This document shows positions 38,126 to 46,990 of a stretch of DNA of 64,000 nt, piece after piece; within the stretch, counting starts at the first letter, position 1; each line of letters starts with the position of its first letter. The DNA is taken from contig CAWFMY010000005.1 in the NCBI GenBank assembly GCA_963816925.1, forward strand, positions 310,001 through 374,000, read 5' to 3'. The translations under genes were made by a program, and so were the position numbers. This DNA is from CAIWHR01 sp963816925. GTDB taxonomy: Bacteria > Pseudomonadota > Gammaproteobacteria > Burkholderiales > Casimicrobiaceae. Under the pieces are notes generated by a model that was given only the letters and a program-made list of their open reading frames with translations, had not been told where the DNA came from and made no database searches.

Positions 38126-38440
38126 TCAGCGCCTCGCGCCACGCATCGCACGAGGCTGTTCTCGCGGCGCAATGCCGCAGGAAACGAGCTCCTCTCGCAG
38201 CGCTCTCCTCGTGGCATCGAGGATCGACCGCTGCTGGATCCAAGCCACCAGCGCATCGTTGATCATCGACTGGTAGCTACCGCCACCCAGTGCTTCGGCG
38301 TGCCGGCGAAAATGGTCGAGCACCACGGTGTCGAGGCGAATCGAGATCTTGGTCTTGCCCGGCCTCGGAGCCACGACCGCGCCCCGACGCGCCGTCCTGA
38401 ATTCGATGTCGCGGTGTGGTTCAGCGGAGGTTTTGCGCAT
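38126..38440 (-). CDS. brnA: BrnA-family antitoxin
   Basis: A 104-residue protein starting MRKTSAEPHRDIEFRTARR at 38440, overlapping the end of the toxin gene by 20 bp. A basic centre (VAPRPGKTKISIRLDTVVLD) is followed by FRRHAEALGGGSYQSMINDA and LVAWIQQR, the ribbon-helix-helix pattern of BrnA antitoxins that bind DNA and neutralise BrnT. Translational coupling after brnT is usual for this module. A second, unrelated-looking BrnT/BrnA pair lies at 48137-48644. Confidence 0.8.
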   Translation of the reverse strand: MRKTSAEPHRDIEFRTARRGAVVAPRPGKTKISIRLDTVVLDHFRRHAEALGGGSYQSMINDALVAWIQQRSILDATRRALREELVSCGIAPREQPRAMRGARR

Positions 38441-38717
38441 AGGTCGCTCGCTGGCGTGCATTGGCCTTCCACGCCGAAATCAGTCGGATTTCTTCTGCCT
38501 CGGGCTGCGCCCAGACGACAACGAGGAGCCGCCCGAGGCTGCTCATTCCCAACGTCACAAAGCGCACTTCGCCAACGGCGTCCGGGTCCTCGCGCGTCAG
38601 CGATTGCTCGTCTTCGAGGACCGACGCAGCTTCCGGAAACGCCACACCATGCACCCGGAAGTTCGCCGCCGCCTTCTCGGGATCCCAAGCAAACCGCGGC
38701 TCGGAGTGTATAGACAA
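38421..38717 (-). CDS. brnT: BrnT-family ribonuclease toxin
   Basis: A 98-residue protein. The family motifs are visible: FAWDPEKAAANFRVHGVAFP at 9-28, EDEQSLTREDPDAVGEVRFV, then GRLLVVVW and the end RLISAWKANARQRATYAQNL. BrnT proteins are RelE-like ribonucleases. The usual ISARKA core reads ISAWKANA here, so one conserved position is changed; activity may still be retained. It is the first gene of the module, with the antitoxin directly downstream. Confidence 0.82.
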   Translation of the reverse strand: MSIHSEPRFAWDPEKAAANFRVHGVAFPEAASVLEDEQSLTREDPDAVGEVRFVTLGMSSLGRLLVVVWAQPEAEEIRLISAWKANARQRATYAQNLR

Positions 38718-38929
38718 TCGTCATCCCCGTCAAACGCCGCTTTTGCGGCGCGGCCAAGACGCGAGAATGCGCTGCAGCGCGGCCACGCGCGATCAGCCGG
38801 ATAGCTGAGGGGATTTCGCTCGCCTGTCTTGACGGTTAGACGGGATCGTCGACCTCCTCGACCAGCCTTACGCGCGGCGTGGTTTCAGCATCAGGTGTGG
38901 AGGCCGTAGAACCCCGCGACAGCCCCACC

Positions 38930-41065
38930 TCATCGCCAAAGCTGGCGCATGCGCGCCGCGATATCGACGGCCACGACCGGATTGAGGGACGCACCGGGCT
39001 CCGCTACGCCCCGTGCAGCCACGGGCCACGCCGTGCGCTCGAACAACGGCGTCAGCGCCTCGGGGATGAAGCGGCTGCGCGCCGCGTAGACGTGACGGTC
39101 CCCGGTCGCGGATTGCTGGTGGGTGTAAAAGCGCTGCGGCACCAGGAGCCGCAGCTCGTCCCTGGCCCGCGTCATCGCCACATAGAGAAGGCGCCGCTCC
39201 TCCTCCACCTCTTCGGTCGTCCCCGTGCTCATGTCGGAGGGAATGCAGCCGTCGACGACGTTCAGGATCTGCACCGACTTCCACTCCTGCCCCTTGGCCG
39301 AGTGGATGGTCGACAGGATCAGGTAGTCGTCGTCCCGTCCCGGCGCGCCGGCCTCGTCGCTCGTCGCGTCCGGCGGGTCGAGCGCCAATTCGGTGAGAAA
39401 GCGCTCGCGCGACGAATAGGTCGACGCGATCTGCTGGAGCTGGACGAGGTCGCGCTGGCGCACGGGCGCATCGTCGTACAGGCGCGCGAGGTGCGGTTCG
39501 TACCAACGCGCGACCTGCTCGAGCTCGGCCGGCCACTCCGCCGCGGACTCGCGCAGCGCACGGAACACGCAGAGGAACGCGCTCCAGTCTGCCGCCGCGG
39601 CCGGCGGGACCTTGAACGCCTCCATCACCGTCATCACGTCGGGCGTCGCATTCATCGCGTCGAGGAGCCGCGTGGCGGTGGCCGCCCCGATGCCGGGAAC
39701 GAGCCGTACCGCGCGGAATCCCGCCAGGCGATTGCGCGGGTTGTCGGCCCACCGCAGCACGGACAGCAGGTCCTTCACGTGCGCTGCTTCGAGGAACTTG
39801 AGTCCGCCGTACTTCACGAACGGAATGTCGCGGCGGGCGAGCTCGAGCTCCAGCTGCGCGCTATGGCTCGAGCTGCGGAACAGCACGGCCTGCGACTTCA
39901 ACGTCAGGCCTCGCTCACGCTGCTCGAGCACGCGCTCGGCCACGCACCTCGCCTGATCGGCTTCGTCGCGCACGTCGACGAGCTGCGGCATGGCGGATGA
40001 AACGCGATCGGTCCACAGATTCTTGGTGAACCGCTCGCGCGCGAGGCCGATCACCGCGTTGGACGCGTCGAGGATCGGCTGCGTCGAGCGGTAGTTGCGC
40101 TCCAGCGTCACCACCCGGGCGGGCGGCGTGAACTGTTGCGGAAAATCGAGGATGTTGCGGACCGTCGCCGCGCGAAACGAATAGATCGATTGCGCGTCGT
40201 CGCCGACGACCGTCACGCCCCGGCCGTCCGGCTTCAGCGCCTGCAGGATCGACGCCTGCAGCCGGTTGGTGTCCTGGTACTCGTCGACGAGAACGTGATC
40301 GAAGCGCTCGCCGATGGCCCGCGCAAGCGTTGGCTCCTGGACCATGCACGACCAGTACTGCAGCAGGTCGTCGTAGTCGAGCACGTTCTGCGCCTGCTTC
40401 GCGCCGACGTAGGCTTCGAAGAGCTTCTTCAGCTCGGCTTCCCACGCGGCGCACCACGGATACGCCTGTTCGAGCACCGCGGCGAGCGCCGCTTCGCTGT
40501 TGACGACGCGCGAATAGATCGCGAGACAGGTCGCCTTGGTCGGAAACCGGCGCTTCGTGGTGTCGAGCCCGAGCTCGTGCCGCACGATCGCGATCAGGTC
40601 CTCGGCATCGCCGCGATCGAGAATCGTGAAGGACTCCAGCAATCCGATGCGCGGGGCATATTCCCGCAGCAGCCGCGCCCCGACGCTGTGGAACGTGCCC
40701 GCCCATTGCAGCGCGGAGGGCCCGTGCCTCATCGATGCGCCGAACGCGCGATGCAGAAGCTGCCCCGCCCGGCGCTCCATTTCCGCGGCCGCCCGGCGCG
40801 AGAACGTCAGCAGCAGAATGCGTTGCGGATCGGCGCCGCTGCGGACCAGGTGCGCGACACGGTAGGCGAGCGTGTTGGTCTTGCCGGAACCGGCGCCGGC
40901 GATGACCAGCAGCGGTCCGCCGTCTTGCTTCTGCGAGCCCGTACCGTGCTCGACCGCGAGCCGCTGCTCGGCGTTCAGGGAGCCGAGGAAATCCTCGCCA
41001 CGATCCGGCTCCGATCGATGGACCGGCAGGGCATTGGCGGGCACTTCGATGGCGGAAAGGGGCAT
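38930..41065 (-). CDS. UvrD/Rep-family ATP-dependent DNA helicase
   Basis: A 711-residue superfamily 1A helicase. The Q-motif lead is LNAEQRLAVEHGTG, Walker A is VIAGAGSGKTNT, motif Ia is LLTFSRRAAAEMERRAG, motif II is VLVDEYQDTN, motif III QSIYSFRAA, motif IV VTLERNYRST, motif V STIHSAKGQEW and motif VI RRLLYVAMTRARDEL. These proteins unwind DNA 3'-5' in repair and replication restart. It is slightly longer than UvrD's motor core and lacks a nuclease domain. It stands alone; the 210 bp after it, up to brnT, hold nothing I could identify. Confidence 0.94.
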   Translation of the reverse strand: MPLSAIEVPANALPVHRSEPDRGEDFLGSLNAEQRLAVEHGTGSQKQDGGPLLVIAGAGSGKTNTLAYRVAHLVRSGADPQRILLLTFSRRAAAEMERRAGQLLHRAFGASMRHGPSALQWAGTFHSVGARLLREYAPRIGLLESFTILDRGDAEDLIAIVRHELGLDTTKRRFPTKATCLAIYSRVVNSEAALAAVLEQAYPWCAAWEAELKKLFEAYVGAKQAQNVLDYDDLLQYWSCMVQEPTLARAIGERFDHVLVDEYQDTNRLQASILQALKPDGRGVTVVGDDAQSIYSFRAATVRNILDFPQQFTPPARVVTLERNYRSTQPILDASNAVIGLARERFTKNLWTDRVSSAMPQLVDVRDEADQARCVAERVLEQRERGLTLKSQAVLFRSSSHSAQLELELARRDIPFVKYGGLKFLEAAHVKDLLSVLRWADNPRNRLAGFRAVRLVPGIGAATATRLLDAMNATPDVMTVMEAFKVPPAAAADWSAFLCVFRALRESAAEWPAELEQVARWYEPHLARLYDDAPVRQRDLVQLQQIASTYSSRERFLTELALDPPDATSDEAGAPGRDDDYLILSTIHSAKGQEWKSVQILNVVDGCIPSDMSTGTTEEVEEERRLLYVAMTRARDELRLLVPQRFYTHQQSATGDRHVYAARSRFIPEALTPLFERTAWPVAARGVAEPGASLNPVVAVDIAARMRQLWR

Positions 41066-41153
41066 GGCGCGCTTGTCGAACGATCGTTCGATGCGAGCAT
41101 ACCACGGCGCGAACCCTGTCTCTGCGCGGTGCCTGCGCGAGCGGAGGAGCCTT

Positions 41154-41525
41154 CTATTTCGGAGTGGGCTCCGAGCGGGCTATTCCGACACAGCGTGTCT
41201 CGTACTGTTTCGTGAGCGCCTGCCGGTGGTTCAGGCTACGGGCACTTTCCGCGCGCCCGCGTTTAGCGTTGCGCTCGGCCTCCGCGGCGAGCCGCTGCGT
41301 CTCGTCAAGAAGTTGTGCGCACACGTTCGGATTCGTGTTGCTTCCCTTCGTATCATCCGGAAGCTTGAGCGGCTTGCTCCCAGCACCGCACGGCCAATCC
41401 GAGTAGGTCGTCTTACCAGTGCCATCCGTGCATTTGTACACCTGGCCATGCGCGAGCGACGCCGTCGCAAAGATCACGAAAACGACCGCCATACGGGTGG
41501 CACAGCGAGGCAGGTGTCTCAACAT
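41154..41525 (-). CDS. DUF4124-domain periplasmic protein
   Basis: A 123-residue protein starting MLRHLPRCATRMAVVFVIFA; the signal peptide ends SLAHG-Q. The domain reads VYKCTDGTGKTTYSDWPCGA with the paired cysteines. A helical tail (LLDETQRLAAEAERNAKRGR) follows and ends YETRCVGIARSEP. It is a larger relative of the protein at 23277-23564. The start codon could also be the methionine twelve residues in. The two family members are probably both exported with unknown function. Confidence 0.78.
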   Translation of the reverse strand: MLRHLPRCATRMAVVFVIFATASLAHGQVYKCTDGTGKTTYSDWPCGAGSKPLKLPDDTKGSNTNPNVCAQLLDETQRLAAEAERNAKRGRAESARSLNHRQALTKQYETRCVGIARSEPTPK

Positions 41526-41604
41526 CGTCGGTAGCGGGTCGGAGGGCTTCGTGGGCACTGCCGAGCATAACGCCGAAGCCGGAATTGCGATACCGAGCAA
41601 CCGG

Positions 41605-42435
41605 TCAAACCAACGAGTGGACCGCCGAGAGTGCCTCGACCAGGCCGGTCAGCACCTCGCCGCATCCGTGCTCGACCTTGAGCGTGAACAGGTGATCGGC
41701 GCGCGTGCGGCCACGGTTGATCGCGGCGATGGGCTTGCCCATCCCATGCGCGTGCTCGCACAACCGGTAGCCTGAGTACACCATCAGCGACGAGCCGACG
41801 ACGAGCATGGCATCGGCTTCCTCCAGCGCGGCCCGCGCGGCGTCCACGCGGGTGCGCGGGATGCCTTCGCCGAAGAACACGACATCGGGCTTCAGCATGC
41901 CGCCGCAATGTCCACACTGCGGCACGCTGAACGCGTCCAGCCCGCAGTGCTCGAGATCGGCATCGCCATCCGGCGCCGTTTGCGCCACCGCGTCGACGAA
42001 GGCGGGGTTCTGCTCCTGCAAAGTGAGCTGAACGGTTTCGCGTGTCTGGGTCGCACCGCACCCGAGGCAGATCACGCGACCGATGTTGCCGTGCAGCTCG
42101 ATGACCTCGGTGCTGCCGGCCCTCTGATGCAGCCCGTCGACGTTCTGGGTCACGAGCAAGTTGAGGCGCTGCATCGCCTCCAACGACGCGAGCGCTGCGT
42201 GGGCGGCGTTGGGCTGCGCACGCGCAACGACGGGCCACCCGATCATGCTGCGCGCCCAGTAGCGCTGTCGCGTGGCCTCGGAGCGCAGGAAGTCCTGCAG
42301 CATCACCGGCGCGCGGCGCTTCCAGTTGCCGTTTTCATCGCGGTAGCCAGGGATGCCCGAATCGGCACTCACCCCCGCACCGGTCAGGACGAACAGCCGC
42401 GGATACCGCCGTGCGAAGTCGTAAAGTTCAATCAC
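41605..42435 (-). CDS. cobB: NAD-dependent protein deacylase (sirtuin)
   Basis: A 276-residue protein. The GTG start at 42435 is chosen because the Rossmann entry VLTGAGVSADSGIPGYRD (about 17-34) follows directly; upstream sequence in frame lacks a start. Other sirtuin marks are LLVTQNVDGLHQRAG, the catalytic His in VIELHGNIGRVICLGCG, the second zinc pair CGHCGG, LKPDVVFFGEGIP, and VVGSSLMVYSGYRL. It removes acyl groups from lysines with NAD+ as co-substrate. It ends 80 bp after the start of the small DUF4124 gene, so the pair may be co-transcribed. Confidence 0.9.
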   Translation of the reverse strand: MIELYDFARRYPRLFVLTGAGVSADSGIPGYRDENGNWKRRAPVMLQDFLRSEATRQRYWARSMIGWPVVARAQPNAAHAALASLEAMQRLNLLVTQNVDGLHQRAGSTEVIELHGNIGRVICLGCGATQTRETVQLTLQEQNPAFVDAVAQTAPDGDADLEHCGLDAFSVPQCGHCGGMLKPDVVFFGEGIPRTRVDAARAALEEADAMLVVGSSLMVYSGYRLCEHAHGMGKPIAAINRGRTRADHLFTLKVEHGCGEVLTGLVEALSAVHSLV

Positions 42436-42596
42436 GGGGCTGTATTGTGCATCGAAAGTCCGGACTTCTTCGGATTGTCCTGGACGTCCTTGGACCGGGG
42501 CTAAATTGCGGGAGAGCGGATTTAACAATGCGGGGCTACAGTCGTCTAACATGGCACATGAATGCGCGTGCCGCCCAAGGCGACATTCATTCCCCA

Positions 42597-44066
42597 ATGA
42601 CGCCCCTTTCCGGCCTCGATGCCGCGTTCCTCTACCTCGAGACGCCCGAGACGCCGATGCACGTCGGGTCGGTGCATCTCTACGAACTGCCGCGTGGGCA
42701 GCGCACGGACTTCTTCGAGCGCGCGCGGCGCCACCTCGAGGGCCGGCTGCATCTGACGCCCGTCTTTCGGCGCCGGCTCGCGACCCTGCCGTTCGAGCTG
42801 GCGGGCCCGATGTGGGTCGAGGACCAGCCTGTCGATCTCGACTACCACCTCCGGCGGATCGTCCTGCCGAAGCCCGGCACACTGGCCACGCTCGAGGCCC
42901 GGGTGGCAACGTTGCACAGCGAATTGCTCGACCGGGAACGTCCTCTCTGGATGTTCTATCTGATCGAGGGGCTCGCGTCCGGACAGGTGGCGTGGTATTC
43001 GAAGGTGCATCACGCGTCGCTCGATGGCGCCGCGGGCGTGCAACTGGCCAGCGCGCTTCTCGATCCGACGCCGGAACCGCGGGAGATGCCCCGGCCACGG
43101 CGGCGTCCGCTTGAAGCGACGCCTACCCGCGTTCAGCTCGTGGGCGCGGCGCTGCGCAACAATGCCGGCCAGTACGCGAAGCTGCTGCGCCACTTGCCCG
43201 AACTCGCGCGGGTACTCGGCGGTTTCGTCGGTGCGGCGCCCCAGGCATCGCCGGACAGCGGGGCATCTGCGCAGCGCCGCCGCACGTTGAGCCCGCGGAC
43301 ACTATTCAACGTCCCGATCACTCCGGAACGCAGCTTCGCCACCGCGTCGATTCCGCTCGCCGAGGTGAAGGCGATCGCGGAGCGCCACGAGGCGACGGTC
43401 AACGACGTGGTGCTGGCCCTCGCGAGCGGCGCACTGCGGCGTTATCTCGCGCGTCACGGCGGCGCGCCGACGCGGCCGCTCGTCGCAGCGATGCCGGTCT
43501 CGTTGCGTGAAGCAGGCGACGACGCCTACTCGATACGTGCGACGATGGTGCTCGCGAGCCTCGCGACCGATCTCGCCGATCCGGTCGCCCGGCTCGCCGC
43601 GATTCACGCGTCGGCCGGCGCCGGGAAGGCTCTCACCTCGCGAGCGCGGTCGGTCATTCCGACGGACTTCCCGTCGCTCGGTGCGCCGTGGCTTCTTGGC
43701 GCGATCTCGAGCGTGTATCGCCGCGCGCAGAGCCTGGCGTCGTTTCCACCGCTCGCCAATGTCGTGATCTCGAACGTGTGGGGACCGCAGTCGCCGCTCT
43801 ACCTGGCCGGCGCCCGAATGCTCACGTATTGGCCCGTGTCGATTGTCACGCACGGTCTTGGACTCAACATTACGGTACAAAGCTACTGCGGCTCGCTCGA
43901 CTTCGGCTTGATCGCCGCACGCCGGGCCGTGCCCGACATGAAACCGCTGGTCCGCGCGTTGTATGCTGCCCACGATGAACTGAAAGCGACAGGACCGCGT
44001 ACTGTCGCGCGTGCGCCGCGTGCTCTAACCCGGCCACCGCCAGCGAAGCGGCGCGCGCGATCATAG
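42597..44066 (+). CDS. Wax ester synthase / diacylglycerol acyltransferase
   Basis: A 489-residue protein from ATG 42597 (MTPLSGLDAAFLYLETPETP), the conserved start of the family; an in-frame ATG at 42558 would add 13 residues. The active site HHxxxDG is seen in WYSKVHHASLDGAAG. A second conserved block is NDVVLALASGALRRYL, with the C-terminal GPQSPLYLAGARMLTYWPVS and GLNITVQSYCG. Such enzymes make wax esters or triacylglycerols for storage, using acyl-CoA. Two alpha/beta hydrolases follow at 13 and 5 bp, suggesting a lipid-storage and lipid-release unit. Confidence 0.9.
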   Translation: MTPLSGLDAAFLYLETPETPMHVGSVHLYELPRGQRTDFFERARRHLEGRLHLTPVFRRRLATLPFELAGPMWVEDQPVDLDYHLRRIVLPKPGTLATLEARVATLHSELLDRERPLWMFYLIEGLASGQVAWYSKVHHASLDGAAGVQLASALLDPTPEPREMPRPRRRPLEATPTRVQLVGAALRNNAGQYAKLLRHLPELARVLGGFVGAAPQASPDSGASAQRRRTLSPRTLFNVPITPERSFATASIPLAEVKAIAERHEATVNDVVLALASGALRRYLARHGGAPTRPLVAAMPVSLREAGDDAYSIRATMVLASLATDLADPVARLAAIHASAGAGKALTSRARSVIPTDFPSLGAPWLLGAISSVYRRAQSLASFPPLANVVISNVWGPQSPLYLAGARMLTYWPVSIVTHGLGLNITVQSYCGSLDFGLIAARRAVPDMKPLVRALYAAHDELKATGPRTVARAPRALTRPPPAKRRARS

Positions 44067-44079
44067 GCCTGAGGCGTCC

Positions 44080-44886
44080 ATGACATCGCAAGACATGCAC
44101 AACGCGCAGCACTGGTACGAGTACGGACTCGTGCGCGCACCGGGTCTGGTGCGGCTCGCGCTCGAATGGCGCGCGCCCTGGGAGCTCGGCGCGGCGGTTG
44201 CGCTGCGTCCACTGCTGAATCTCGCGCCGGAGGGCGACGGTCATCCGGTGCTCGTGTACCCGGGACTGATGGCGTCCGACATCACGACGGCGCCACTGCG
44301 CAGCTTCCTCGAGAGCCGCGGCTACGTCGCGTATGGCTGGGGCCTCAAGACGAACCTGGGGCCGCGTGCCGGCGTGCTTGACGCGTGTCGCGCACGGCTC
44401 GCGGAAATCCGCAAGCGCCACAAGCGCCGGATCTCGTTGCTCGGCTGGAGCCTGGGCGGCCTCTACGCGCGCGAGTTCGCGAAAGAACTGCCCCGCCACG
44501 TGCGCTTGGTGATCACACTGGGCACGCCGTTCACCGGACATCCGAAAGCGTCGAACGCGTGGCGGCTCTACGAGCTGGTCACGGGCGACAAGATCGGTGC
44601 CCCCGAGGTTCATGCGCCGCTGCGCGTTCCACCGCCCGTGCCCGTGACCTCGATCTTCAGCCGCAGCGATGGCGTCGTGGCGTGGCAATGCTGCGTCGAG
44701 AAGGAAGGACCGCTGCACGAGAACATCGAAGTCGAAGCGAGCCACCTCGGACTCGGCTTCAACCCGCTCGCGTGGTATGCGATCGCCGACCGTCTGGCGC
44801 AACCCGAGGGGAAATGGCGGCACTTCGACCGCAGCGCCGGTCGGGCCTGGCTGTATCGCGACCCGAAGCGATCCGGTTGGTTCTAG
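44080..44886 (+). CDS. Alpha/beta hydrolase, lipase-like
   Basis: A 268-residue protein. The nucleophile elbow is LLGWSLGGLYARE (GxSxG). The oxyanion strand is HPVLVYPGLMASD and the acid/His part lies in SIFSRSDGVVAW and EASHLGLG. The YPGLMASD and GWGLKTNLG motifs are typical of lipase-like hydrolases that accompany wax ester synthases in several proteobacteria and actinobacteria. There is no signal peptide, so it acts in the cytoplasm. It lies 13 bp after the synthase gene. Confidence 0.8.
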   Translation: MTSQDMHNAQHWYEYGLVRAPGLVRLALEWRAPWELGAAVALRPLLNLAPEGDGHPVLVYPGLMASDITTAPLRSFLESRGYVAYGWGLKTNLGPRAGVLDACRARLAEIRKRHKRRISLLGWSLGGLYAREFAKELPRHVRLVITLGTPFTGHPKASNAWRLYELVTGDKIGAPEVHAPLRVPPPVPVTSIFSRSDGVVAWQCCVEKEGPLHENIEVEASHLGLGFNPLAWYAIADRLAQPEGKWRHFDRSAGRAWLYRDPKRSGWF

Positions 44887-44891
44887 CGTTC

Positions 44892-45806
44892 ATGCCGACC
44901 GCCGTCGCCAACGGCCTGGTGCTCGCCTACGACGTGCGTGGCGATCTCGCCGCATCGCCGCTGGTGCTGATCATGGGGCTGGGCATGCCCCTCGTCTTCT
45001 GGCCCGACGCGTTCGTCGACGGGCTGGTGAACAGTGGCTTCCGCGTCGTGCGCTTGGACAACCGCGACTGCGGACATTCGGAGAAGCTCCCCCGCGGGCG
45101 ACTTCCCAATCTGCCGCTCGCCATCGGCCGGGCCCTGCTGCGGCTCAAGGTGCGCGCGCCGTACACGCTCACCGACATGGCGAAGGATGTCATCGGCCTC
45201 CTCGACACTCTGGGCATCTCGAGCGCCCATGTTGTCGGCGTGTCGATGGGCGGCATGATCGGCCAAGTGATGGCCGCCCGCCATCCAGATCGGGTGACGA
45301 GCCTCACGTCGATCATGGCCTCGAGCGGCAACCCTCGCGTCTCGCTCGGCAGACCGAGTGCGGTGCGCGCGGTCCTGCGCCGACCGGACCCCCGCGACAC
45401 CGATGCCGTCGTCGCGCACCTCATCCGACTGTTCGGCGTAATCGGCAGTCCTGGTTTCGTGACGGATCCAGCGCTTCTACGCGACATGTGCGAGCGCGTG
45501 GCCCGCGGCGGCTATTACCCGGCTGGCACCGCGCGGCAATTGCTCGCAATCCTTGCCAGCGGCGACCGTCGCCCGGAGCTCGCCCGGATCCGCGCGCCAA
45601 CGCTGGTCATTCACGGTACACGCGATCCGCTGATGCCCATCACCGCCGGCCGCGACACCGCCAGGCATATTCCGGGCGCCCGCCTGCTTGAGATCGAGGG
45701 GATGGGGCATGACCTGCCACCTGCACTGATGCCGCGGATCGTCGACGCGATCGCAAGACACTGCCGCGACGCTGAAGCCTCATACAATGAGCGGGCCGCC
45801 GGTTAG
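44892..45806 (+). CDS. Alpha/beta fold hydrolase
   Basis: A 304-residue protein beginning MPTAVANGLVLAYDVRGDLA, 5 bp after the preceding hydrolase. The nucleophile is in VVGVSMGGMIGQV, the acid in LVIHGTRDPLMPITAG and the histidine in EIEGMGHDLPPAL. It has the size and order of a canonical esterase. No signal peptide. Together with its two neighbours it fits mobilisation of stored lipids, but the actual substrate is unknown. Confidence 0.85.
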   Translation: MPTAVANGLVLAYDVRGDLAASPLVLIMGLGMPLVFWPDAFVDGLVNSGFRVVRLDNRDCGHSEKLPRGRLPNLPLAIGRALLRLKVRAPYTLTDMAKDVIGLLDTLGISSAHVVGVSMGGMIGQVMAARHPDRVTSLTSIMASSGNPRVSLGRPSAVRAVLRRPDPRDTDAVVAHLIRLFGVIGSPGFVTDPALLRDMCERVARGGYYPAGTARQLLAILASGDRRPELARIRAPTLVIHGTRDPLMPITAGRDTARHIPGARLLEIEGMGHDLPPALMPRIVDAIARHCRDAEASYNERAAG

Positions 45807-46011
45807 CTTGAGAGGGCGGGATTGTGTCGGTCTCGCCTTTGGGCGATCCCGCCATCCCTCGCGCATTCGCGCCCGGGACCGCCGTGTCTCATTAGGCAAA
45901 TGAGGCCACGGCGTCCTGCGCGGTCCTCGCACTGCTCGGACCGCTCCGTTTACTGCATCCTGCATCACGCACGCCTTGGCCCAAAGTACGGGCTCACGGC
46001 TAACTTATTAT

Positions 46012-46102
46012 TGGCGGCGAGGGCGGGATTCGAACCGCGGAAGGCTATTAACGCTTCGCACGCTTTCCAAGCGTGTGCCTTAAACCGCTCGGCCACCTCT
46101 CC
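46012..46102 (-). tRNA. tRNA-Ser (GGA), one base apparently missing
   Basis: Reading the minus strand, the gene begins GGAGAGGTGGCCGAGCGG, has anticodon GGA inside CTTGGAAAG, a long variable arm typical of serine tRNAs, a T loop TTCGAAT and ends with an encoded GCCA. The T stem does not pair as written (CGCGG with CCCGC); adding one G before the loop gives GCGGG with CCCGC. The acceptor also shows one mismatch (A3 with G70). The missing G lies in a short G run, so a one-base sequence error is likely. Confidence 0.85.
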
Positions 46103-46139
46103 GGAGGGCGCATTTTACCCGAAGGGAACCGGCGCCGCC

Positions 46140-46988
46140 TTACGTGCGCCCGGGCGATTCGCTCAGTGCCGCCTGCGCCTTCATTGCGCGCGCCAGCAGG
46201 CGCGGCGCCTCCATGCGGGTCGTCCACGACGCAAACTCGTCCGTGGGGCCGGACCATTGCAACGCGTCGACGTTGCCGAACAACGGCGCGTCCGTCCGCA
46301 ACGTCGCCAGGTTCTTGAACAGCAGTGCAAGCTCGCGGCGATCGCCCAGCACGTCCGGCGGAAACGCTTCGATGGGACCGTGGCGATTCAGCAGGCGCGC
46401 GGCGCCGACGGCTCCAATCCCGGGAATGCCGGGGTAGCCATCCGCCGCGTCGCCGACGAGCGCCAGGTAATCGGGAATCAAAGCGGGCGGGACGCCGAAC
46501 TTCTGGCGCACGCCTTCGGCATCGAAGATCTTTCTCGCCCGGCGATCCGCCTGCACGACCCGATCATCGCGCACGCACTGCGCGAGGTCCTTGTCGACCG
46601 TCCAGAGGCAGATTTTCTCGACGCGCCGATCCGCGGACGCAATCCGCGCTGCCGAGGCAAGCGCGTCGTCGGCCTCGAGCTCGACCATCGGCCAGACCGC
46701 GACACCCATGGCGGCCAGCGCCGCTTCCAGCGGATGAAATTGGGCGAAGAGCACCGGCTCGATTCCTTCGCCGGTCTTGTAACCCGGCCACAGGTCGTTG
46801 CGAAACGACTCGATGACGTGATCGGTCGCGACGCCGAGGTGCGTCGCCCCCTTCTCGACCATCTGCAGCACCGTCTGCAGCACGCCGACGACGGCGCCGA
46901 ACGGCCGGTCCTTCCCCTTGTTGAAACGACGCAGGCCGTAAAAGTGACGGTAGAGCTCGTAGGTGCCGTCGATTAGATGGACGACCAT
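46140..46988 (-). CDS. Stand-alone 5'-3' exonuclease (PolA N-terminal-like)
   Basis: A 282-residue protein from ATG 46988 (MVVHLIDGTYELYRHFYGLR), 2 bp after the TerB-like gene. The metal site is built from LIDGTYELYR, the ATDHVIESFRNDLWPGYK block, ELEADDALAS and TVDKDLAQCV. A helix-hairpin-helix segment (GDAADGYPGIPGIGAVGAARL) binds duplex DNA. This is the fold of flap endonucleases, without the polymerase. It may process Okazaki fragments or repair intermediates. Confidence 0.9.
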   Translation of the reverse strand: MVVHLIDGTYELYRHFYGLRRFNKGKDRPFGAVVGVLQTVLQMVEKGATHLGVATDHVIESFRNDLWPGYKTGEGIEPVLFAQFHPLEAALAAMGVAVWPMVELEADDALASAARIASADRRVEKICLWTVDKDLAQCVRDDRVVQADRRARKIFDAEGVRQKFGVPPALIPDYLALVGDAADGYPGIPGIGAVGAARLLNRHGPIEAFPPDVLGDRRELALLFKNLATLRTDAPLFGNVDALQWSGPTDEFASWTTRMEAPRLLARAMKAQAALSESPGRT

Positions 46989-46990
46989 TC

